Origin: Acetobacteraceae bacterium
Lineage (GTDB): Bacteria > Pseudomonadota > Alphaproteobacteria > Acetobacterales > Acetobacteraceae
Assembly: GCA_030039695.1 (NCBI GenBank)
Contig: JASHVB010000040.1
Location: 1 to 13,255 of the forward strand
Direction: 5' to 3'
DNA: 13,255 bases
A model generated the notes under the pieces. That model had not been told where the DNA came from, searched no databases, and worked only from the letters and a program-made list of their open reading frames with translations. Below are positions 1 through 5,731 of this stretch, in pieces (the stretch's first letter is position 1; each line of letters starts with the position of its first letter). The position numbers were made by a program, and so were the translations under genes.

Positions 1-149
1 AGCACCTGGCGCGGCATAGGGCGGTCGATGTCCCAATTCTCGACATTCACCACGATATAGACGGCGACACGTTTGCCGTCGGGCAGCGCCAGGCGCGGGC
101 GGTCGATGCTGGCCTGGTAGTCAAGGCGGGCAGCGGGTTTCATGGTCAT
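1..149 (-). CDS. Polysaccharide deacetylase family protein, N-terminal part (truncated by window edge)
   Basis: Only the first 49 codons are visible; the gene continues beyond position 1. The reading starts MTMKPAARLDY and contains RPRLALPDGKRVAVYIVVN followed by VENWDIDRP. That pattern (a proline/glycine turn, a hydrophobic first beta strand, then N-x-E-x-W/F-D) is the usual beginning of the PuuE/allantoinase-like branch of the polysaccharide deacetylases (NodB fold). These are metal-dependent amide hydrolases acting on acetylated sugars or cyclic amides. The metal-binding motifs lie outside the window, so activity and substrate cannot be judged. The start at 149 is preferred over the ATG six bases later because AGGGAG lies about 6-7 nt upstream of it. 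The gene follows the LtnD-like gene on the same strand after 121 nt. The family call is fairly sure; the exact substrate is unknown. Confidence 0.7.
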   Translation of the reverse strand, partial: MTMKPAARLDYQASIDRPRLALPDGKRVAVYIVVNVENWDIDRPMPRQV

Positions 150-270
150 GCCGGGCTCCCTGTCCGGAGAAGGTTCGCCGGAAATGATGCTGCCAGCATA
201 ACGCGATCAGATCGAGTGGAGCATCCGGCGCATCAACGCCAAAGCCGCAGTGCCGGCCCCGGTCCGCCTC

Positions 271-1170
271 CTATGGCTTCGACGTCCCGGGTAATTCGAT
301 CCCAGCCAAAGCCTGCCAGACACGGATGACGAATGCGTCGTCTCTGGCGCCTTCGCCGTGCGCGGCCGCGGCGAGAAACAACTGATGCGCCGTCGCCGCA
401 AGAGGCAGAGGAAATGTCAGCTCGCGCGCCTGATCCAGCACGATGCCCAAGTCCTTGACAAAGATGTTGACTGCCGACAGCGGCGTGTCGTCGGCGTCAA
501 GAATGTGCGGCACGCGATTCTGCCACATCCACGAACTGCCGGCAGACGTAGAGATGACGTCGTACAGCGTGTGCGGATCGGCGCCGGCGCGAATGCCGAG
601 CGCGAGAGCTTCGGCGGCGGCGGCGATGTGTACGCCGGCGAGCAACTGGTTCACCATCTTCACCGTGCTGCCAATGCCTGGCTCGGCACCGAGCTTCCAT
701 ACCTTGGTCGAGATCGCATCCAGCACCGGCTGCGCTTTCTCGAATGCGGCATCGGGGCCGGAAGCCATCACGGTCATCGTGCCGGCATGCGCGCCGACAC
801 GCCCGCCGGAGACGGGCGAATCGAGCACCAGAAAACCAGCGTCGGTGATGCGCTTACCGATCGAGCGAGCAGCCTCTGGCGCAACGGTCGCGCAGCAGAG
901 GATCACCGTGCCGGGACGTAGCTTCGCCAAACAGCCCGCGTCGCCGAATAGCACGGCCTCGGTCTGCGCAGCGTTGACGACGAAGACGACGACGGCTTCC
1001 AGGTCGGGCGGAAGTTCTGCAGGCGAAGCAACGACCGAGGCGCCGGAGGAGGCGAGGTCGGCACGGGCCGAATCGCGGAGTTCGCAGCCGGTCACCGCGT
1101 GGCCGTGGCGATGCAGGTTGAGCGCCGCACCCAGTCCCATGGTGCCAAGACCGATAACGGCAACTTTCAT
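271..1170 (-). CDS. ltnD: L-threonate dehydrogenase-like NAD-dependent 3-hydroxyacid dehydrogenase
   Basis: This 299-residue protein belongs to the 3-hydroxyisobutyrate dehydrogenase (beta-hydroxyacid dehydrogenase) family, which oxidises short 3-hydroxy acids with NAD in the cytoplasm. The Rossmann motif GLGTMG is at residues 7-12. The substrate-binding DSPVSGG is at 117-123, the catalytic lysine is K171 in GSTVKMVNQLLAGVH, and K239 lies in VKDLG. The segment SSWMWQNRVPHIL then TPLSAVNIFVKDLGIV closely resembles L-threonate dehydrogenase (LtnD, formerly YgbJ), which oxidises threonate to 2-oxo-tetronate. Length is normal and the ATG is preceded by AAGGA at 9 nt. The partners of the known threonate pathway (the OtnK kinase, OtnC aldolase and OtnI isomerase) are not in this window. 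They may lie elsewhere, or the substrate may be another hydroxy acid. The subfamily is well supported; the substrate is inferred. Confidence 0.82.
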   Translation of the reverse strand: MKVAVIGLGTMGLGAALNLHRHGHAVTGCELRDSARADLASSGASVVASPAELPPDLEAVVVFVVNAAQTEAVLFGDAGCLAKLRPGTVILCCATVAPEAARSIGKRITDAGFLVLDSPVSGGRVGAHAGTMTVMASGPDAAFEKAQPVLDAISTKVWKLGAEPGIGSTVKMVNQLLAGVHIAAAAEALALGIRAGADPHTLYDVISTSAGSSWMWQNRVPHILDADDTPLSAVNIFVKDLGIVLDQARELTFPLPLAATAHQLFLAAAAHGEGARDDAFVIRVWQALAGIELPGTSKP

Positions 1171-1210
1171 GGAGACGTGTCCTTGCCTGTTGGTCCCTCA
1201 TCCCCGGCGT

Positions 1211-1227
1211 GTCGAGCGCGCCTCGAC
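1211..1227. terminator. Short perfect hairpin between the aminopeptidase and LtnD-like genes
   Basis: GTCGAG and CTCGAC form a perfect 6-bp stem around CGCGC. The site lies in the 91-nt gap downstream of the aminopeptidase stop and upstream of the LtnD-like start. No T-tract follows on either strand, so intrinsic termination is only a guess. The hairpin may instead belong to the degenerate repeat that ends at 1251. Confidence 0.25.
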
Positions 1228-1234
1228 GTCTTCC

Positions 1235-1251
1235 GCGAAGCGGGAGAGGTC
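1235..1251. repeat. Dispersed intergenic repeat core, copy 1
   Basis: The 17-mer gcgaagcgggagaggtc occurs here and again exactly at 2626-2642; a third, degenerate copy (3 mismatches) lies at 2732-2748. It contains the small palindrome CCGC-GAA-GCGG. Elements of this style, with a short GC hairpin and a GAGAGG flank, are common between genes of many GC-rich proteobacteria. Function is unknown. Confidence 0.6.
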
Positions 1252-1261
1252 ACGTCCTGCG

Positions 1262-2212
1262 TCAGCGCCCATGCCGGAATCGCTCTACCGCCGCCACCAG
1301 CGCACGGCGAATGCCCGGCTCCAACGCGGAATGGCCGGCGTCCGGCACGATCGTCATTCGCGCGGAGCGCCACCCTGCGGACAGTTCGAACGCGGTACGC
1401 GCGGGGCAAATCATGTCATAGCGGCCCTGCACAATCTCGGCCGGGATATGCCCGATGCGGTCCATGCCGGCGAGCAGGCCGCCTGGCGGCAGGAACAAGC
1501 CATTGGCGAAATAATAAGCCTCAATGCGTGCCAGCCCGAGCGCAGTACGGTCCTGCGCGAACGACGTGACCGTTTCCGGGCTCGGCAGCAGCGTACTGCA
1601 CGATCCTTCGTACACAGACCACGCGCGTGCCGCGGGCAGATGCACCGACGCGTCGGGATGCGTCAGGCGGCGCAGATAGGCGCCCAGGATGTCACCGCGT
1701 TCACCCTCGGGCAGGAAGCCAATGAAGTTTGCGTACGCGTCGGGAAAGATCGCCGCCATGCCGTGCAAGAACCAGTCGACCTCATGCGCACGTCCGAGGA
1801 ACACGCCGCGCAGCACGCAGCCAAACACACGCTCCGGATAGGTTTGCGCGTAGGCCAATGCGAGTGTCGAACCCCAGGAGCCGCCGAACAACAGGAAGCG
1901 CTCGATGCCGAGGTGACGGCGGAGCGTCTCGATGTCGGAGACCAGGTCGTCGGTGGTGTTGTTCTCCAGATTACCGAGAGGGCGCGAGCGGCCCGCCCCG
2001 CGTTGATCGAAGATCACCACGCGCCAGAAATCCGGATCGAAGAACCGGCGGTGCACGGCACCGGCGCCCGCGCCTGGTCCGCCGTGCAGAAACAATGCCG
2101 GCCTGCCTCGTGGATTGCCCACCTGCTCCCAGTACATGACGTGGCCGCCGGGGAGCGGCAGGTAGCCGGTCTCGAATGGCCCGATCTCGGGATACAGGTC
2201 GCCGCGCGGCAT
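1262..2212 (-). CDS. pip: Prolyl aminopeptidase (proline iminopeptidase)
   Basis: This 316-residue alpha/beta hydrolase of peptidase family S33 releases N-terminal proline from peptides in the cytoplasm. The oxyanion-hole motif HGGPGAG is at residues 43-49. FDQRGAGRS follows near 68-76, the nucleophile elbow GGSWGS gives Ser112, the catalytic Asp is D266 in GRYDMICP, and the His is H294 in DAGHSA. DQRGAGRS, GGSWGS and the length near 315 residues match bacterial Pip enzymes well. The open frame extends another 115 codons upstream, but those residues are proline/arginine-rich and antisense to the neighbouring DUF423 gene. The family N-terminus (LYPEIGPFETGYLPL) begins right after the ATG chosen here. 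No good ribosome binding site precedes this ATG; a possible promoter sits very close, so a short or absent leader is conceivable. Confidence 0.93.
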   Translation of the reverse strand: MPRGDLYPEIGPFETGYLPLPGGHVMYWEQVGNPRGRPALFLHGGPGAGAGAVHRRFFDPDFWRVVIFDQRGAGRSRPLGNLENNTTDDLVSDIETLRRHLGIERFLLFGGSWGSTLALAYAQTYPERVFGCVLRGVFLGRAHEVDWFLHGMAAIFPDAYANFIGFLPEGERGDILGAYLRRLTHPDASVHLPAARAWSVYEGSCSTLLPSPETVTSFAQDRTALGLARIEAYYFANGLFLPPGGLLAGMDRIGHIPAEIVQGRYDMICPARTAFELSAGWRSARMTIVPDAGHSALEPGIRRALVAAVERFRHGR

Positions 2213-2222
2213 GACGGGGGAT

Positions 2223-2250
2223 GGTATAGGGGGCTGGTCCAGCGGAACAA
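2223..2250 (-). promoter_or_regulatory. Possible promoter for the aminopeptidase gene
   Basis: On the minus strand, TTGTTC (2250-2245) and TATACC (2228-2223) are separated by 16 nt, resembling a sigma-70 promoter. The -10 box ends only 10 nt before the ATG at 2212, so the transcript would be leaderless or nearly so, which agrees with the absence of a Shine-Dalgarno sequence there. It overlaps the ribosome binding region of the divergent DUF423 gene. Matches are partial, so confidence is low. Confidence 0.25.
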
Positions 2251-2262
2251 GGTGGCGTTGCG

Positions 2263-2661
2263 ATGGAAAGGCTGTGGATCGGGCTTGGCGCGTTGGCCGG
2301 GTTGCTGGCGGTGGCGATGGCGGCACTGGCGGCGCATGGGCTGCAGGCGATCGGGCCGTTCCGGCTTGAGCTGGCGCGGAATGCGCTGCAGATGCAGGGC
2401 TGGCACGCGCTGGCGCTGCTGGCTTGCGGGCTATGGGCGCCACGCGGCGGGCGGTTGGTGGACTGGGCCGGCGTGGCTTTCGCGGCCGGGCTGGTGCTGT
2501 TCTGCGGCGCGGTCTACGGGCTGGCGCTGGGACGCTGGCCCTTGGGCATGCTGGCACCGGTTGGTGGGACCCTGCTGATGGTGGGCTGGGTGCTGCTGGG
2601 GGTGTCGGCGTGGCACATTTCGCCCGCGAAGCGGGAGAGGTCGCCGCATAGCGGCGGGTGA
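2263..2661 (+). CDS. DUF423 family small inner-membrane protein
   Basis: This 132-residue, very hydrophobic protein has about four predicted transmembrane helices (roughly residues 6-26, 45-60, 67-88 and 95-118). The beginning, W-x-x-LGALAGLLAVAMAALAAHGL, is the hallmark of DUF423 (the family of E. coli YgdD). The family is widespread in the inner membrane and its molecular function is unknown. AAGGTGG lies 7 nt before the ATG, supporting this start. The gene is divergent from the aminopeptidase (50-nt gap) and convergent with the dehydrogenase gene at 2760. The last 13 residues or so (ISPAKRERSPHSGG) are hydrophilic and encoded by the dispersed repeat at 2626-2642 plus a hairpin at 2642-2656. 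The original stop was probably lost or overrun when the repeat inserted. The family call is secure. Confidence 0.87.
   Translation: MERLWIGLGALAGLLAVAMAALAAHGLQAIGPFRLELARNALQMQGWHALALLACGLWAPRGGRLVDWAGVAFAAGLVLFCGAVYGLALGRWPLGMLAPVGGTLLMVGWVLLGVSAWHISPAKRERSPHSGG
2626..2642. repeat. Dispersed repeat core, copy 2 (inside the 3' end of the DUF423 gene)
   Basis: This is identical over 17 bases to copy 1 at 1235-1251. The palindrome CCCGC-GAA-GCGGG at 2623-2635 overlaps it. The element supplies codons for the extended C-terminus of the DUF423 protein. Confidence 0.6.
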
Positions 2662-2706
2662 AGGACGGGACCGAAGAACGGTCCGTGCACGTTGCTCCTC
2701 ACCCGC
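2642..2706. repeat. Compound palindrome between convergent genes
   Basis: Three nested signals are visible. CGCCGC-ATA-GCGGCG is at 2642-2656. GGACCG-AAGAA-CGGTCC is at 2668-2684. An outer imperfect pair, GCGGGTGAAGGA at 2654-2665 against TCCTCACCCGC at 2696-2706, encloses the second hairpin with one bulged base. The region separates the ends of the DUF423 gene (plus) and the dehydrogenase gene (minus). It could act as a bidirectional terminator, although T-tracts are missing, or it could be a repeat-family palindrome. Confidence 0.5.
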
Positions 2707-2731
2707 GGTGCTCGGCATCTCGACCATTCCG

Positions 2732-2748
2732 ACGCAGCGGGAGCGGTC
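2732..2748. repeat. Dispersed repeat core, degenerate copy 3
   Basis: The sequence acgcagcgggagcggtc differs from copies 1 and 2 at three of 17 positions. It lies in the same intergenic region as copy 2, just beyond the compound palindrome. Confidence 0.35.
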
Positions 2749-2759
2749 GTGCCGTCGTC

Positions 2760-3569
2760 TTACTTCGCTCGCTTCTCCGGGGCCCTCGCATGCGAGCCGC
2801 CATGCTCGGGCCATTCCCACGGACCATCCACATCCACACCCCGCGCGCGCAGCATCTCAACATGGTCCTCGGCGTCATCATGCGGCCGGTAGCCGAGGAA
2901 CGCCCAATTCGGATCGTGCGTTCTAATCCGCTTGTTATTCGAATACCCGTTCACTATCAGGCAGGCCGGATCGGGATGGCGCAGCGAGCAATCGACCAGT
3001 CGCACCACGTCGCCCGGGCTCAGCCACGTCGCCAGCGAACGCTGGTCGATCGGCAGCGAGCGGAACGTACCAATGCGCAGAGCCACCGAACGGATACCGT
3101 GGCGTTCGAAATACTCGCGCAGCATCGTCTCGCCGAACACCTTGAAGGCGCCGTACAGACTGTCCGGCCGCGGCGGCATAGCGGGCGTGACGCGTTCGGT
3201 GATCGGATAACAGCCGAACGCGTGGTTGCTGCTGGCATAGACGATGCGCTGCACGCCGGCGAGGCGCGCCGATTCGAACACATCGAACACACCGCGCACG
3301 TTAACGCGGAACAACTCCTCGAGCGTGTAATCGCCGCCGACGCCGGTCATGTACACGACGGCCTTGACATCCTGCATCATACGTTCGAGCGCGGCGCGGT
3401 CACCGACATTCGCCACAATGCACTCCTCGTTGCTAGCGGGATCGGCGATAGGCCTTATATCGGTCAGCCGCAGACGCCGCCATGTAGGCCGCAATCCGAT
3501 GCGCAACGCCGTACCGATGGCGCCCGCAGCACCAGTGATCAGCACGCGGTCGGTAGCGGGATCGATCAT
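2760..3569 (-). CDS. NAD-dependent epimerase/dehydratase-type SDR, uronate dehydrogenase-like
   Basis: This 269-residue extended short-chain dehydrogenase has a cofactor motif GAAGAIG at residues 13-19. YASSNHAFG contains the catalytic-serine region (around 111-119), and Y139-x-x-x-K143 lies in LYGAFK. The series PDSLYG, FGET, LRIG, LATWLSPGDVVRL and LGYRPHDDAE is arranged as in uronate dehydrogenase (Udh), which oxidises glucuronate or galacturonate to the aldarolactone with NAD. The stretch SNNKRIRTHDPNWAFLGY departs from the tryptophan-rich form remembered for characterised Udh, so the substrate may differ. Two starts lie close together: GTG at 3572 and ATG at 3569. The ATG is preferred because GGAG then sits 7 nt upstream. 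The gene begins 14 nt after the second DUF5985 gene and is probably cotranscribed with it. The last 20 residues are a hydrophilic extension. The family call is strong; the reaction is inferred. Confidence 0.75.
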   Translation of the reverse strand: MIDPATDRVLITGAAGAIGTALRIGLRPTWRRLRLTDIRPIADPASNEECIVANVGDRAALERMMQDVKAVVYMTGVGGDYTLEELFRVNVRGVFDVFESARLAGVQRIVYASSNHAFGCYPITERVTPAMPPRPDSLYGAFKVFGETMLREYFERHGIRSVALRIGTFRSLPIDQRSLATWLSPGDVVRLVDCSLRHPDPACLIVNGYSNNKRIRTHDPNWAFLGYRPHDDAEDHVEMLRARGVDVDGPWEWPEHGGSHARAPEKRAK

Positions 3570-3583
3570 CACATGGCTCCATT

Positions 3584-3862
3584 TCAGGGCTTGTCGGACC
3601 GGCGGTTCGCATTCTTCCGCACGATCGCCACCGCAATCAACACGAAGGCCGCGAGGCGCAGCAGGTAGATCCAGCTTTGCTCCTCGCGCGGCACGCCGCC
3701 CGAGGCGAGCAGAAACTGGTTGAGTGCGAGAAGCCAGAAGGCGACGGCGAAGGAAATGAACAAACTGTCGCCACTGCGCGACCAGAATTTGAGAAAGAAC
3801 AATCCGGCAATGAGCTCACCCGCGGTGATCATGCCGGATGCAAAGAGGCCGAATGTCCCCAC
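3584..3862 (-). CDS. DUF5985 family membrane protein (second of pair)
   Basis: This small membrane protein of 92 residues has about three hydrophobic segments (roughly 4-24, 33-53 and 65-82). GLFFLKFWSRSGDSLFISFAVAFWLLALNQFLL and YLLRLAAFVLIAVAIVRKN, quoted here in parts, are the conserved body of DUF5985. The family has no assigned function and typically occurs as two adjacent genes, as here. The start is a GTG 2 nt after the TAG of the first DUF5985 gene. GGGAGA in the end of that gene can serve as ribosome binding site, so translation is probably coupled. A basic tail (RKNANRRSDKP) suggests the C-terminus faces the cytoplasm. The family call is good; no role can be given. Confidence 0.8.
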   Translation of the reverse strand: MGTFGLFASGMITAGELIAGLFFLKFWSRSGDSLFISFAVAFWLLALNQFLLASGGVPREEQSWIYLLRLAAFVLIAVAIVRKNANRRSDKP

Positions 3863-3864
3863 TG

Positions 3865-4125
3865 CTAGTCGATCTCCCAGACGAAGCCGTACAGCAACAC
3901 GGAGACCGCAACAAGGCTCGTTGCCAGCCGAAGGGAGGACAGATCGACCTTCGGCAACACGACGATATCGACAAACACCAGCAGGCTGTTAAGCGAGAGC
4001 AGGCAGAAACAGATCGAGCTCCATAACAGCAGCGACTGCCGGTTGCGGCGGTAACTGAGCATCAGCAGCCAGGCGCAGAGCGCGCTGGTGAGCGTGCACA
4101 GAAGGTAGACGACCGGCTCGAACAT
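3865..4125 (-). CDS. DUF5985 family membrane protein (first of pair)
   Basis: This 86-residue membrane protein has three likely transmembrane helices (about 4-22, 31-52 and 62-82). The features YLLCTLTSALCAWLLMLSY, RRNRQSLLLWSSICF, LLSLNSLLVFVD and the ending LLYGFVWEID fit the shorter partner of DUF5985 pairs. The start at ATG 4125 gives the usual family length. However, the frame is open upstream into the wHTH-like gene with no stop between them (FRFREWATP-MFEP), so a fused product is possible. No strong ribosome binding site precedes this ATG. It ends 2 nt before the second DUF5985 gene. The two proteins differ clearly in sequence, which would suit a hetero-oligomer (inference). Confidence 0.75.
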   Translation of the reverse strand: MFEPVVYLLCTLTSALCAWLLMLSYRRNRQSLLLWSSICFCLLSLNSLLVFVDIVVLPKVDLSSLRLATSLVAVSVLLYGFVWEID

Positions 4126-4491
4126 AGGTGTGGCCCATTCCCTGAATCGGAACGCATCGGCGAATGTCTGTATCTTGTCGCCCGGACTGGCGAGAATCGT
4201 CATCACTGCGGCCAGGGGCCTGCAGGTATAGAGTTCGACGGCGCTATGCACTGTCTCCGCAAGCATCGGGGAAGCGGGGCGGTAACGAAACAGCCCGTTC
4301 CCGTCAATCGGCCCCACGCCAGCCTGCTCTGGCGCGGTAAGTCCTTCCAGTGCCACACCCATGTTCGCACGCGCGGCCGTCGCGATCTCTGCCACCTGCC
4401 ACGCGTGGCCGACGTCGTATCGCGTCAGATCCAGGAGTTCCAGCGTCCAGATCGAGCGAACCTCATATCACACAAATGCCACGACATCATC
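4126..4491 (-). pseudogene. Winged-helix regulator-like gene with an in-frame stop, running into DUF5985
   Basis: In the frame of the first DUF5985 gene, the minus strand reads DDVVAFV, then TGA (4470-4468), then YEVRSIWTLELLDL, WQVAEIATAARA, FRYRPASPMLAETV, LAAVMTILASPGDKIQ and TFADAFRFRE. From memory, this is the layout of small (about 110-125 residue) winged-helix proteins encoded just upstream of DUF5985 pairs in proteobacteria: an S-W-x-LELL helix, a recognition region, and a C-terminal helix ending in FADAFRFR. The match on both sides of the TGA indicates one gene interrupted by a nonsense codon. A further TAA at 4494-4492 lies just before DDV, and no ATG starts the frame. Translation could still begin at GTG 4395, giving a 176-residue half-wHTH/DUF5985 fusion. 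A sequencing error is also possible. Confidence 0.55.
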
Positions 4492-4511
4492 TTACGTCGC
4501 CGCGCCCCGCG

Positions 4512-4564
4512 ATTATGATTTTTGCTGACGATCGAAGAACATCAACGTCCGTAACAATCATAAT
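4512..4564. promoter_or_regulatory. AT-rich 9-bp inverted repeat upstream of the HTH/DUF5985 cluster
   Basis: ATTATGATT (4512-4520) is matched perfectly by AATCATAAT (4556-4564) across a 35-nt spacer, in the most AT-rich part of this GC-rich region. It sits immediately upstream of the interrupted HTH gene, about where its promoter should be. Each arm contains a TATGAT that resembles a -10 box on one strand. It may be an operator or promoter region; no convincing -35 boxes were found. Confidence 0.3.
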
Positions 4565-4620
4565 GCAGAGACGCGCGCGCGGCCGGCGCCGTCATGCGTC
4601 AACCGGCGCAACGCACTGCC

Positions 4621-5619
4621 TCAGCGGCGTTCGCCTGCGAAACTACTTTGCAACGTCGCGAGACGATCGAGCGCCGCCTGCGGCAGTGGCCCCTTCTGCA
4701 CTGCCGCGAGCGCATCCTCGAATTGTTGTGGCGTCGCCATGCCAACCAGAATCGTGCCCATCGCCGGATGCGAGATGGCGAAGCGGATCGCCGCCTCCGC
4801 CAGCGATGACGCAAACCCCTCCGCGACCAGGGGCATAAGCCGGCGCGCGCGCGCCAGATCGGCAGCGTAGGTACTGGCCGAACCGATCGGTTCCGGGGGC
4901 GGACTGGCAATCGGATGCCGATCCGCCTCGCCGGACAGCGCGCCGCCGGCCAGCACGCGAATACCGATCACACCGACGCCGGCAGCCTTCGTGTGGTCAA
5001 ACAACCGGCCGTAGTCCTGCGCCGGATAGTTTGCTGGCAACACGCTTGCGGCACTGGGGTTCAGCATGTTGTAGCTGACCTGCGCGCTGTCGAAGACGCG
5101 CGCGTCGATCACCTGATGCAAGGCCGCCGTGTCGCCGACCGCGGTGATACCGAGGAACCTGGTCTTACCCTGCTGCCGCAGCCTGTCGAACGCGGGTATG
5201 ACCTCGTTCAGAACCTGTTGCACGGAGAGAGTCTCGCCGCCGCCGGCGACGCTGATTGCGTTATGCAGGTGGAATATATCGATGCGCGGCAAACGCAGGC
5301 GTTGCAGGCTGCTTTCCAGCGATTGTGTCACCGCCGCGCCGATGTGGCCGAAGTCACCTGCCGGGAGCCGTACCTTGGTGCCGACAATGGCGTTGGCCGG
5401 CTTCAGTGTTGCCAGTACGCGACCGAGGTTCTTCTCTGATTCGCCGTTGCCATATTGCACCGCGGTATCGAAGTAGTTCACGCCCGCTTCCAGCGCCCGC
5501 GCTATCGCTTCCTCCTGCGCCGCCGGCGCCCCGCGCACCATCAGGCCGCCCACCGCGCCGCAGCCAAAGCCAAGCACCGAGACCTGCATGCCGGTCCGGC
5601 CGTATGTCCGCATATTCAT
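4621..5619 (-). CDS. Aldo/keto reductase
   Basis: This 332-residue NADPH-dependent oxidoreductase has the AKR (TIM-barrel) fold and is cytoplasmic. The catalytic tetrad can be read: D51 and Y56 in YFDTAVQYGNGESEKNLG, K82 in VGTKVRLP, and H119 in IFHLHN. GITAVGDTAAL and the C-terminal AIRFAISHPAMGTILVGM, followed by QFEDAL, are the usual cofactor-binding region. The start MNMRTYGRTGMQVSVLGFG is chosen because GGGAGGAG lies 8 nt upstream. A longer reading to 5643 would take its first codons from the repeat element. The protein resembles the broad group annotated as aldo/keto reductase or L-galactose/D-threo-aldose dehydrogenase-like. The substrate cannot be named. It lies downstream of the PanE-like gene on the same strand, but a repeat intervenes. 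Confidence 0.88.
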   Translation of the reverse strand: MNMRTYGRTGMQVSVLGFGCGAVGGLMVRGAPAAQEEAIARALEAGVNYFDTAVQYGNGESEKNLGRVLATLKPANAIVGTKVRLPAGDFGHIGAAVTQSLESSLQRLRLPRIDIFHLHNAISVAGGGETLSVQQVLNEVIPAFDRLRQQGKTRFLGITAVGDTAALHQVIDARVFDSAQVSYNMLNPSAASVLPANYPAQDYGRLFDHTKAAGVGVIGIRVLAGGALSGEADRHPIASPPPEPIGSASTYAADLARARRLMPLVAEGFASSLAEAAIRFAISHPAMGTILVGMATPQQFEDALAAVQKGPLPQAALDRLATLQSSFAGERR

Positions 5620-5627
5620 GGTAAACA

Positions 5628-5635
5628 CTCCTCCC
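5628..5635 (-). promoter_or_regulatory. Ribosome binding site deciding the aldo/keto reductase start
   Basis: GGGAGGAG on the minus strand ends 8 nt before the ATG at 5619. It overlaps the in-frame upstream extension to 5643, arguing that the shorter protein is the real one. Confidence 0.65.
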
Positions 5636-5715
5636 GCTGTCATTGCGAGGCCCGAAGGGCCAGAGCAATCTCATGCGGGAGACTGCTTCGGCGCTGACCG
5701 CCTCGCAATGACAGC
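5636..5715. repeat. Cloverleaf-like palindromic repeat (REP/BIME-style)
   Basis: Perfect 16-bp arms, GCTGTCATTGCGAGGC (5636-5651) and GCCTCGCAATGACAGC (5700-5715), enclose 48 nt. Three smaller hairpins lie inside: GGCCC-GAA-GGGCC (5649-5661), AGCAATCTC against GAGACTGCT (5664-5672/5679-5687, one mismatch, loop of six), and CGG/CCG near 5689-5700. Repeats with CATTGCGAGG outer arms and an inner AGCAATC...GATTGCT stem are abundant and dispersed in many proteobacterial genomes. The element lies between the PanE-like gene and the aldo/keto reductase gene, both on the minus strand. It could affect mRNA stability or termination there. Confidence 0.8.
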
Positions 5716-5731
5716 CGGCGCTGTCCGCGTA

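Noticed and set aside
2213..2557. Upstream extension of the aminopeptidase frame by 115 codons
   Set aside because: The residues are proline/arginine-rich and antisense to the DUF423 coding region, and the enzyme family begins at the ATG at 2212.
443..2578. Very long open frame on the plus strand (711 codons)
   Set aside because: It is antisense to the LtnD-like and aminopeptidase genes, with composition typical of GC-rich shadow frames and no recognisable domain.
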